This document shows, piece by piece, positions 54,737-62,097 of a stretch of 64,000 bases of DNA. The notes under the pieces were generated by a model. That model saw only the letters and a list, made by a program, of their open reading frames with translations. It ran no database searches and was not told the origin of the DNA. Both the position numbers and the translations under genes were made by a program. The first letter of the stretch is position 1. Every line of letters starts with the position of its first letter. This DNA comes from Bradyrhizobium iriomotense (GTDB lineage: Bacteria > Pseudomonadota > Alphaproteobacteria > Rhizobiales > Xanthobacteraceae). The DNA is taken from positions 159,494 through 223,493 of the forward strand of contig NZ_BSOW01000015.1 in NCBI RefSeq assembly GCF_030160715.1, read 5' to 3'.

Positions 54737-56128
54737 TCAATTTGAATGAATTCGCGCTGTAAGTCTCCCACCCGAATTCGTTCGCTCAGCCGCGAGCGCC
54801 CTTCTTGCCTCCGTCGACAGCCGCACCGCTGTGCGCCGCCAGAAATCGGACAGGAAGGCAGGGTCGCGATGCGCCTCGAGGTTGCGCCAGGCCGGAAACG
54901 AGGCTGCGAAGACCTCCGGCGCCATCCGTGCGTCCTTGTAAGGGTTTACCGCGCCGCCGGCCTCGATGGTGATTCGATCGAGCCGCTCCATCAGCGCGAG
55001 CGTCTCAGCTCCGCGGTTCGGAAAATCAAGCGTCAGCGTGTAACCCGGCCTTGGGAATGAGATGAGCCCTGGCGAAGGGATGCCGCCGAAGCGCTTGAGC
55101 ACCGTCAGGAAGGAGCCGTGGCCGGCCTCTCGCGCCGCAGCGAGCAAAGCCGGAACGGTCTTGCGAGCCTCACCTTCTGGAATGACGCTCTGGTGTTGAT
55201 AGAGCCCTCTCGGCCCATAGAGCCGATTCCAGTGGGCTATGCCATCGAGCGGGAAGAAGAAGCCTTGGTAGCCGATCTTATGCTTGCCGCGCGCCTTGCT
55301 CTTCTTCCAGTAATAGGCGCCGTTGAACGGTTTCAGGAACGGCCGGTTGAGCACACTCACGGGCACCCGGAACGGCACCGCAAGCACCATTCCCGCGGCG
55401 CCCGCCTTGCGCGCGCCGTATTCGGCATGGTTGCCGCTGATCAACAGCCCGCGCCCTTCTCGCTGGCCGGTGGCCAGCTGGTCGGTCCAGGCAACAGCAT
55501 ACTCATTGGCGGCATCGGCCGCCTCGACGAGATCGAAGTATTCATCTAGGCCGCGGAAAGGCGTGATCTCCTCCTCAATGTCGAGCGAGGGCACGCGCAT
55601 CAGGCGCACGGTGGCCGAGAGGATCAGACCCGTCAGCCCCATACCGCCGATGGTCGCCGCAAAAAGCCCACACTTCGAGCCCCTCGTCAGGCGGTGGGTT
55701 CGTCCGTCCGAGGTGAGTAGCGTCAGCGCCTCGACATGACCGCCGAAGGTGCCGCGACGATGATGGTTCTTGCCGTGGACATCGTTCGCGATCGCGCCTG
55801 CCAGCGTAACGAACTGCGTTCCTGGAACGACCGCCGGAAAGAAGCCGTGCGGCGCGACGTGGGCGATGATGTCCGATAGCAGCACGCTCGCTTCGGCCTC
55901 GATCAGCCCGGTCGCAGGATCGAAGGCCAAGATACGGTTCATTGACCGCATGTCGACCACCGCGCCCTGTCCATTGAGGCAGCTGTCACCGTAGCTACGG
56001 CCGTTGCCATATCCGAGCAGCGAACCGGCCTCCGCCGTGCCAGTCTTCAGCAGCGCAATCGCGCCTTCGGGCTCGAGCACTTTCGGCGCGGCCGGATTGG
56101 TGAGGCCAAAGCTACGATGGGAGCTCAT
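54737..56128 (-). CDS. DprE1-like FAD-dependent polyprenylphosphoryl-ribose oxidase
   Basis: 463 residues from the ATG at 56128, the length of mycobacterial DprE1. VAO/PCMH-type FAD fold: GNGRSYGDSCLNGQGAVVD, then GAIANDVHGKNHHRRGTFG, where DprE1 has a near-identical GGAIACDIHGKNHH block, and the C-terminal VNPYKDAR supplying the expected Lys. The family oxidises the 2-hydroxyl of polyprenyl-phosphoryl ribose to a keto intermediate on the way to arabinose. First gene of the operon driven by the NifA/sigma-54 promoter at 56289-56366. Confidence 0.88.
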   Translation of the reverse strand: MSSHRSFGLTNPAAPKVLEPEGAIALLKTGTAEAGSLLGYGNGRSYGDSCLNGQGAVVDMRSMNRILAFDPATGLIEAEASVLLSDIIAHVAPHGFFPAVVPGTQFVTLAGAIANDVHGKNHHRRGTFGGHVEALTLLTSDGRTHRLTRGSKCGLFAATIGGMGLTGLILSATVRLMRVPSLDIEEEITPFRGLDEYFDLVEAADAANEYAVAWTDQLATGQREGRGLLISGNHAEYGARKAGAAGMVLAVPFRVPVSVLNRPFLKPFNGAYYWKKSKARGKHKIGYQGFFFPLDGIAHWNRLYGPRGLYQHQSVIPEGEARKTVPALLAAAREAGHGSFLTVLKRFGGIPSPGLISFPRPGYTLTLDFPNRGAETLALMERLDRITIEAGGAVNPYKDARMAPEVFAASFPAWRNLEAHRDPAFLSDFWRRTAVRLSTEARRALAAERTNSGGRLTARIHSN

Positions 56129-56288
56129 GGCATCATCATCACCGCGATTACGAGAAGTAGCGCGCCGATTCCGCCCTTGAACGATGGGGTGTATCGGCCA
56201 GATGTGGGCCCTAACCGAAAGCAATGTGCTAACATTTCCATATGCTCCGCGCGATTATCGCCGGTCGTGATCTCTATGCGGAAGACAC

Positions 56289-56304
56289 GGCAATATGCGT
56301 GCCA
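56289..56304 (-). promoter_or_regulatory. Sigma-54 promoter of the DprE1-like operon
   Basis: Minus strand TGGCACGCATATTGCC fits TGGCACG-N4-TTGC with GG-N10-GC spacing. Predicted start near 56277, about 150 bp before the ATG at 56128. Confidence 0.75.
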
Positions 56305-56350
56305 AAGGCAAAATTCGTTTAGATACAACGGCAATCGATCGGACCGTCTG

Positions 56351-56366
56351 TGTCCCATGTCCGACA
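56351..56366 (-). promoter_or_regulatory. NifA-type upstream activator site
   Basis: TGT-N10-ACA centred about 82 bp upstream of the predicted sigma-54 start of the DprE1-like operon. Confidence 0.7.
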
Positions 56367-56383
56367 TTCGTTGGCGTCGGACA
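56358..56383. promoter_or_regulatory. 8-bp-arm inverted repeat overlapping the NifA site
   Basis: TGTCCGAC and GTCGGACA are perfect inverted arms separated by 10 bp. The dyad overlaps the right half of the TGT-N10-ACA site. It could be an extra operator or a variant activator site. Confidence 0.5.
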
Positions 56384-56599
56384 ATGCCAAGCGACATTCA
56401 CCTGCCGGCCTGGTGGTGGAGTCGGAATGTGACGCGGTGGCTTTAGGTTGAACATATCTGTTGCCGCCTCTTTCGTCTGGCGGTGCTTTAGCAGTTCGAC
56501 CATGACATCCGTTTCCACATCCACCGGCTTAGCTGGCTGGGACATTGTGCGCGACGTTGAAGCAGACTTTACCGTGCCGTTGCACAAAGAGCTCCTGTC

Positions 56600-56830
56600 G
56601 TGACCGGAGGCTCTGACTCGCGGCACGAAGATAGGAAGGCCAAGGAAGCGGCAAGCGCCATCGTCTTCGTTGTCAAGGACGACGCCTCGATGCGTCGATG
56701 GCTCACGAACCTTTTTCAGTCGGTGGGTCTGGAGGTCGTCGCTTTTAGATCGCCTCGCGACATGCTTGCAGAGGAATCTGCCGCATTGCCGCTATTGCAG
56801 CTCACACGGCATGCTTGGCCAAGATCACTT
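56600..56830 (+). pseudogene. FixJ-type response-regulator receiver remnant
   Basis: The frame reads SAIVFVVKDDASMRRWLTNL, then FQSVGLEVVAFRSPRDML, the first third of a receiver domain (acidic pocket DD, one Asp changed to Lys), then loses similarity. The phosphoacceptor Asp and output domain are absent. The 56830-57210 stretch holds no gene I can support. Confidence 0.7.
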
Positions 56831-57214
56831 TGGAGACACGGGCCTTACGATAAGCAGAGACCGGCGTCGACTACCTCGAAGCCATTGGCGGTCCTACGCT
56901 CCAGAGCACGAAAATATGCATCTGGAGCCCACAGCGGTTCGATCCGAACGTCATCGATCGGCATGCGCTCGACGCCGCGCCGTCAGCCCATTGATCGGAA
57001 ACGTGGCAGCCGCGCTAGCACAAGCTGCGGTCAAGATAAGCGTCGAGTGTCAATTAAAAGGCCGCAGAGCTACGCTTACGGTAGTGCGCAGTGACGCGTG
57101 GCCGAGCGAGCGCTGCACAAGGTGCGGAGGAGACAGCAGCGTCGAACGCGCTCTGGCGCAGTCCCTTCGGTGGCCGGCTGGCCAGTCCAATCAGGCGCTT
57201 ACGCCTGCACCCGT

Positions 57215-57247
57215 TGTCGGATCTTCGACAATGTTGGACATGAGACA
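57215..57247 (+). promoter_or_regulatory. Tandem NifA-type upstream activator sites
   Basis: Two TGT-N10-ACA sites lie side by side at 57215-57230 and 57232-57247, centred about 100 and 83 bp upstream of the predicted start at 57323. Confidence 0.75.
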
Positions 57248-57295
57248 GAGCGCTCTGTCAGAGTGATCGTATTGTTCTTAAGCGATTTTCTTCTT

Positions 57296-57311
57296 TGGCA
57301 CGACGCATGCA
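57296..57311 (+). promoter_or_regulatory. Sigma-54 promoter of the SxtJ-carbamoyltransferase operon
   Basis: TGGCACGACGCATGCA has the exact GG-N10-GC spacing. The -24 part is perfect and the -12 part has ATGC in place of TTGC. Confidence 0.65.
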
Positions 57312-57352
57312 GGGCTATCCGCAACGCGCTGCGATAAGAAAACTGAGGAGAA

Positions 57353-57382
57353 ATGATCGCCAAACGTATAGCAGGGGCATAG
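57353..57382 (+). CDS. Possible nine-residue leader peptide
   Basis: After GAGGAG, an ATG opens MIAKRIAGA and a stop one base before the SxtJ start. It might couple translation to the next gene. Too short to be sure. Confidence 0.25.
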   Translation: MIAKRIAGA

Positions 57383-57383
57383 C

Positions 57384-57785
57384 ATGAGAGTCTTGGCCAA
57401 ACTGCCATCCAATCGACGCTTCGGCCTCGCATTTTGCGCCTTATTTCTTGCGTTGAGCGCATACGCGGCCATCAAGGGACACATCGCTGCCGCTTACGTG
57501 TCGCTCTTTGGTATCAGCGTCGCATTCGCCAGCATAGCATTGACCGTTCCGCGAATTCTCGCGCCGCTCAACCTGCTCTGGTTCTACTTTGGCGAGTTAC
57601 TGGGACGGCTAATCAGCCCGCTGGTTCTGGGGATCATTTTTTTCGGGCTTCTAGTACCGATCGCCTTCATCGCTCGTTTACTTGGGCGCGATGAACTTCA
57701 TTTGAAACGACGACCGGTAGCAAGTTACTGGATCAGTCGTAACCCGCCAGGTCCGACAGGTCAGTCCTTCACACGACAGTTCTGA
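57384..57785 (+). CDS. SxtJ-family membrane protein
   Basis: 133 residues with three to four membrane helices (FGLAFCALFLALSAYAAI; YVSLFGISVAFASIALTV; LISPLVLGIIFFGLLVPIAFIARLLG) and a basic tail with KRRPVASYWISR. It matches the SxtJ family, small membrane proteins found next to SxtI-type carbamoyltransferases in many polysaccharide and saxitoxin-type loci. Function unproven; an anchor or partner of the carbamoyltransferase is likely. First main gene after the NifA/sigma-54 promoter. Confidence 0.8.
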   Translation: MRVLAKLPSNRRFGLAFCALFLALSAYAAIKGHIAAAYVSLFGISVAFASIALTVPRILAPLNLLWFYFGELLGRLISPLVLGIIFFGLLVPIAFIARLLGRDELHLKRRPVASYWISRNPPGPTGQSFTRQF

Positions 57786-57792
57786 GACGCAT

Positions 57793-57945
57793 ATGTATCT
57801 CTTCATCACAGAACTCTGGGCTTTCATGCGCGTTCGCAAAAAGATGTGGCTCGCACCTCTGGTTGTTCTCATGGTTGTCATAGCTGCTCTGCTCGTTCTG
57901 GCAGAAGGCTCTGTCATTTCACCCTTCGTTTACGTGCTGTTCTGA
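57793..57945 (+). CDS. DUF5989 (SxtK-like) small membrane protein
   Basis: 50 residues: MYLFITELWAFMRVRKK, then a membrane helix (LAPLVVLMVVIAALLVLAEG) and SVISPFVYVLF. DUF5989 proteins have this ELWxFxxxRKKxWLxP start and sit between SxtJ and the carbamoyltransferase. It lies 7 bp after SxtJ and 3 bp before the carbamoyltransferase. Confidence 0.85.
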   Translation: MYLFITELWAFMRVRKKMWLAPLVVLMVVIAALLVLAEGSVISPFVYVLF

Positions 57946-57948
57946 CCA

Positions 57949-59784
57949 ATGCATATCCTGGGTATCTCAGCTTACTACCATGACTCTGCCGCCTGTCTCG
58001 TCTCAGACGGCGAACTGGTAGCTGCTGCGCAAGAAGAGCGCTTTACGCGGAGAAAACACGATCCAGGCTTTCCTGCCTATGCGGCTCGTTACTGTCTTCG
58101 CGCGGGAAGGTTATGTCCAGCCGACGTCGATTATGTAGTGTTCTACGACAAACCCTTTAGCAAGTTCGAGCGGATATTTGAAACCTACCTAGCTTTCGCG
58201 CCAAGGGGATTTAAAAGCTTCGCAATGTCGATGCCGATTTGGCTAAAGGACAAGCTGTTTCAAAGAACGCTGATCTCGGAGACGCTGAACGAACAGCTAG
58301 GAAATGATATTGATTGGTCGAGTCGACTCCGTTTTTCAGAGCACCATCTCAGTCATGCCGCGTCGGCGTTCTTCCCATCGCCATTTCACGAAGCTGCGGT
58401 GTTGACGATGGATGGCGTCGGAGAGTGGACGACAACCTCGCTTGCGATCGGTAGGGGAAAGGAACTATCGGTCTTCCGGGAAATCCATTTTCCGCATTCT
58501 CTTGGTCTGCTGTACTCAGCGTTCACCTACTACAGCGGCTTCAAGGTGAACTCCGGCGAGTACAAGGTTATGGGACTGGCACCCTACGGCGAGCCAAAGT
58601 ATTTGGATCTGATCAAAGAGCATTTGATCAACATCAAGGAGGACGGGTCATTCCACCTGAACATGAGCTTCTTTGATTACTGCACCGGACTAACGATGAC
58701 CAATGGTCGGTTCGACGCGCTATTTGGTGGTCCGGCGAGACGACCAGAAAGTCGGTTGACGCAGAGGGAGATGGATCTGGCGGCCTCCATTCAGGCCGTT
58801 ACTGAGGAGGTCGTCCTAAAGCTTGCTAGAGAAATTCGGACCACAACCGGGCAGAGAAATCTCTGCCTCGCGGGAGGAGTAGCGCTTAATTGTGTTGCAA
58901 ACGGAAAGCTCCTGCGTGAAGAGCTCTTTGATAACATCTGGATTCAGCCGGCCGCCGGCGACGCCGGCGGCGCAGTGGGCGCAGCACTCGGCGCCTACCA
59001 TCTCATGCTTGAAAAGCCCAGGAGCATCCATTCGGGCGACAGCATGAAGGGCGCGTATCTTGGGCCAGAGTTCAGTCAGCGCGAAATCGAGAAGAGTCTA
59101 AGAACGGCCGGCGCGGTATTCACAACCGAATCGGATGAAGTACTGATCAGCAATGTCGTACATGCGCTCGTCGACGGTAAGGCGATTGGGTGGATGCAGG
59201 GGCGGATGGAATTTGGCCCGCGAGCGCTTGGCGGCCGTTCCATCATTGCCGATCCCCGCTCACCGACTATCCAGAAGCAGCTAAATCTCAAGGTGAAGTA
59301 TCGCGAGTCTTTTCGTCCATTTGCGCCGAGTGTTCTACGAGAGGACGTGTCGCAATGGTTTCAGCTGGATTTCGACAGCCCATATATGCTCCTTGTTGCG
59401 GACGTGATAAGCACGAAGCAGTTGCCCATGTCAGAAAAGCAAACGCAGCTCTTTGGCATCGATAAGTTGAACGTCGCGCGGTCGGAAATTCCAGCCGTCA
59501 CACACGTAGACTACTCCGCGCGAGTGCAGACTGTGCATCACACGACTAATCCGCGGTTTCATAGATTGATATCGAAGTTCAAGGAGCTGACCGGGTGCCC
59601 CGTTCTCGTGAATACCTCGTTCAACGTGCGAGGTGAGCCGATCGTTTGCACCCCAGAGGATGCCTTCCGCTGCTTCATGGGAACAGAAATTGAACTGCTG
59701 GCTATCGGCAATTCGCTCTTACGGAAGGAAGACCAGAGTAGAGCGTCGCTGAAGGACTATCGTAGTTGCTATGAATTCGATTAA
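57949..59784 (+). CDS. NodU/CmcH-family O-carbamoyltransferase (SxtI-like)
   Basis: 611 residues. N-terminal Kae1-like domain: HILGISAYYHDSAACLV, FSEHHLSHAASAFFPSPF with metal-binding His residues, MDGVGEWTTTSLAIG and LCLAGGVALNCVANGKL. C-terminal YrdC-like carbamoyl domain: GRMEFGPRALGGRSIIADPR and RESFRPFAPSVLRED. It would use carbamoyl phosphate and ATP to carbamoylate a hydroxyl. NodU modifies Nod factors and SxtI a toxin; the SxtJ/DUF5989 neighbours point to the SxtI-like branch acting at or near the membrane. The acceptor is unknown. Confidence 0.92.
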   Translation: MHILGISAYYHDSAACLVSDGELVAAAQEERFTRRKHDPGFPAYAARYCLRAGRLCPADVDYVVFYDKPFSKFERIFETYLAFAPRGFKSFAMSMPIWLKDKLFQRTLISETLNEQLGNDIDWSSRLRFSEHHLSHAASAFFPSPFHEAAVLTMDGVGEWTTTSLAIGRGKELSVFREIHFPHSLGLLYSAFTYYSGFKVNSGEYKVMGLAPYGEPKYLDLIKEHLINIKEDGSFHLNMSFFDYCTGLTMTNGRFDALFGGPARRPESRLTQREMDLAASIQAVTEEVVLKLAREIRTTTGQRNLCLAGGVALNCVANGKLLREELFDNIWIQPAAGDAGGAVGAALGAYHLMLEKPRSIHSGDSMKGAYLGPEFSQREIEKSLRTAGAVFTTESDEVLISNVVHALVDGKAIGWMQGRMEFGPRALGGRSIIADPRSPTIQKQLNLKVKYRESFRPFAPSVLREDVSQWFQLDFDSPYMLLVADVISTKQLPMSEKQTQLFGIDKLNVARSEIPAVTHVDYSARVQTVHHTTNPRFHRLISKFKELTGCPVLVNTSFNVRGEPIVCTPEDAFRCFMGTEIELLAIGNSLLRKEDQSRASLKDYRSCYEFD

Positions 59785-59867
59785 ACGAGGCGTTTCTTTA
59801 GTAACCCAATTTCCTGAAGCTTTTCGACTGTCTGTAAATTGAGCAAATCCTCCTTCGGAAAACACCT

Positions 59868-61055
59868 ATGGAAGCAAATGATGCGTTACTTAGAACGACC
59901 CGAGCGAGGAAGAGGGTTATTCGGGTGGCCGCCCTGTTAAACGGAATATGGGTGGTTCTTGGTGTTGCTCTTCTTTTATTGATGAGTCTGGAAGTATTGT
60001 TGACCTCCTACTACGAGAGAGCTGACAAAGAAGAAATTGTAAGTGCCGCTAAGGCTGCGGCCAATGCTGACGTATATGCAAATGCCGACTTAGCGGAAGG
60101 GTACTTCAAGGAATTCAAGGACGCTGCACACTGGCCGCTCCCGTGGGCTTCATATACGCAATCACGCGCGCCAGACTATACGGGTAAATTCATAAATGTA
60201 AACGAAGGCATCAGAAGAACGTGGAATTCCGGGACAATCAACGATGATAGGAGCGCCAGGTTAAGAATATTTTTTTTTGGCGGGTCGACCTTATGGGGGT
60301 ATGGATCTAGGGACGACTTCACCATTCCCTCTCTTGTCGCCAAAAAGTTAGCTGAAAAGGGAACTGGCGCTAAAGTCACAAATTATGCAGTTGGTGCGGA
60401 TGTAACTACTCAAAGCTTGATTCGGTTCGTTCTCGAATTAAGAAAGCGGAATGCCCCCGATTTGGTGGTCTTTTACGGCGGACGGATGGACGCGTTCTCC
60501 GCATGTTATGAAGGAAAACCGGGCGTTCCGATTGGCAGCTCAAACCTCGAGAGAATATCTTCTGACAAAGAGGCAAAAGCGCGTGTAACCATAAAACTAG
60601 AAAATTTTGCGCTCACAAGACTGCTCACTGGCAAAAGGAAGTTCGTAGGATGCTTGGAAAAATTAGATGCGCTATCCGACGGAGCTCTAGAGGTCTATCT
60701 GGGAAATGTTCGGTTTGTAAAGGCTATTTCAGAGAGCTTATCCTTTAAAACATTGTTTTACCTTGAGCCCCAGTTGTCCGATAAAACACACAGGACAAAA
60801 TATGAGGAGGATCACCTTCTAAAATCGGAGAAACGGCTTCCAGGAAGAAACGATATTTACTCTCTGATGAGAAGCAAGTTGGTCAAAGAATATGAGAGTT
60901 CGGGGCAAAACGTGATTCATGATTTACATGATATGTTTTCCGATGTTGCTAGCCCAATTTACATCGACGGCTCGCATTATGGCGAGGATGGAAACGAGCT
61001 GATATCGCGGAAAATTACAGCCGACATACTAGCACTGTATGCGCCCGCGAAGTGA
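59868..61055 (+). CDS. Membrane-anchored SGNH-hydrolase-like protein
   Basis: 395 residues with one N-terminal membrane helix (IWVVLGVALLLLMSLEVLL) and an extracytoplasmic SGNH-like domain. Block I is FFFGGSTLWGYG (Ser near 140), block II NYAVGADVTTQS, block III VVFYGGRMD (the usual Asn is replaced), block V DGSHYGEDGNELIS. It occupies the place of sxtL (GDSL type). Base composition is clearly more AT-rich than its neighbours, suggesting separate acquisition. It may be an acyl- or carbamoyl-related esterase/transferase; substrate unknown. Confidence 0.75.
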   Translation: MEANDALLRTTRARKRVIRVAALLNGIWVVLGVALLLLMSLEVLLTSYYERADKEEIVSAAKAAANADVYANADLAEGYFKEFKDAAHWPLPWASYTQSRAPDYTGKFINVNEGIRRTWNSGTINDDRSARLRIFFFGGSTLWGYGSRDDFTIPSLVAKKLAEKGTGAKVTNYAVGADVTTQSLIRFVLELRKRNAPDLVVFYGGRMDAFSACYEGKPGVPIGSSNLERISSDKEAKARVTIKLENFALTRLLTGKRKFVGCLEKLDALSDGALEVYLGNVRFVKAISESLSFKTLFYLEPQLSDKTHRTKYEEDHLLKSEKRLPGRNDIYSLMRSKLVKEYESSGQNVIHDLHDMFSDVASPIYIDGSHYGEDGNELISRKITADILALYAPAK

Positions 61056-61104
61056 ACAGCACCGGTCGCGTAGGGGGACGCAGGTTACCTCACGTTACCG
61101 CGTT

Positions 61105-61129
61105 GCGGGAGGCTGTCGCCTGCTCCCGC
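61105..61129. repeat. Hairpin downstream of the SGNH gene
   Basis: GCGGGAG and CTCCCGC are perfect 7-bp arms around an 11-base loop, 50 bp after the operon's last stop. No T-run follows, so it is at best a weak terminator or mRNA-stabilising stem. Confidence 0.35.
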
Positions 61130-61196
61130 AGACCGTACCGTGCGGATTTTCCTGGAAACTGTATCGCTTTGGTCGAAACAAGTCGATAGCGCAGTC

Positions 61197-61650
61197 CTAG
61201 AGCGTGCTGTTTTTGTACGGAAAACATATCCTGAATTTCAGAAATAGCTGGCGCACTCGCGGGTGGAGAAGAGATCCAGGAGATCGCCGACCTTTCGCCA
61301 GGTCGCCTCGACGTCGCGCTCTGCGGCTCTCAACCAGGTGTTTGAATTTGGCGAAGACCTGATCGAGCGGATCGAGGTCGGGACTGTAGGGCGGCAGGAA
61401 GAGCAAATGCGCTCCCGTGGCGCCGATGGCGTTGCGGGCCGGCTTGCCCCAATGACTGCCGAGGTTATAAAGGATGACGATCTCGCCCTTTACGAGAGTT
61501 GGCGCTAACGCCTTCTCGACATACAGGGTGAAGAGTTCCCCCTTGATGGGGCCGTCGATGATCCACGGCCCGCTGATCCGGTCGTAGCGCAACACCGCGA
61601 TGAAGGTCATGGTCTTCCAATGGTCGAAGGCGCCGAGGCTTCGAGGCGCT
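61197..61650 (-). mobile_element. IS630-family transposase remnant
   Basis: Minus strand: DHWKTMTFIAVLRYDRISGPW, EIVILYNLGSHWGKPARNA (second catalytic Asp replaced by Tyr), LLFLPPYSPDLDPLDQVFAKFKHL, then a frameshift before the usual VEATWRKVGDLLDLF and ECASYF end. N-terminus missing. Confidence 0.8.
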
Positions 61651-61654
61651 GACA

Positions 61655-62080
61655 AGGACCCAAGCGCGGAGCCGCGTTCTGCTTCGCGCATGCGCGGCGG
61701 AAGTTCTGGGACGTCCACGTCGCGACGAAATCGCCGATTGCCGCGGAAGCGCTGCAGCGGATCGCGACGTTCTACGCCGTTGAGGATCGCATTCGCGGTT
61801 TGCCAGCGACGCAGCGAGCGGCGGCGCGACAATCCGACACCAGACCGCTGATCGAGGACTTCAAGCACTGGCTCGAGGCGCGACTGCTGGAAGTCTCGAA
61901 GAAATCCGGCCTTGGCAAGGCGATCCGCTACACCCTCAACCATTGGGAAGGCCTGACGCGCTTCATCAATGATGGGCGCATCGAGATCGACAGTAATACG
62001 GTCGAACGCAGCATCAAGCCGATCGGGTTGGGAAAGAAAAACTATCTGTTCGCAGGCAGCGACGTTGGCGCTTCATACTG
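61655..62080 (+). mobile_element. IS66-family TnpC C-terminal remnant
   Basis: The plus frame reads CFAHARRKFWDV, AEALQRIATFYAVEDRIRGL, GKAIRYTLNHWEGLTRFIND, GRIEIDSNTVERSIKPIGLG and KKNYLFAGSD, the C-terminal part of the IS66 transposase. It breaks off at the recombinase gene. Confidence 0.85.
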
Positions 62081-62097
62081 CTCATCTGGTGATGCCC

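Noticed and set aside
57384..61055. Saxitoxin biosynthesis
   Set aside because: Only the carbamoylation cassette resembles the sxt genes. The polyketide, amidinotransferase and ring-forming genes are absent, and such cassettes occur in many non-toxic loci.
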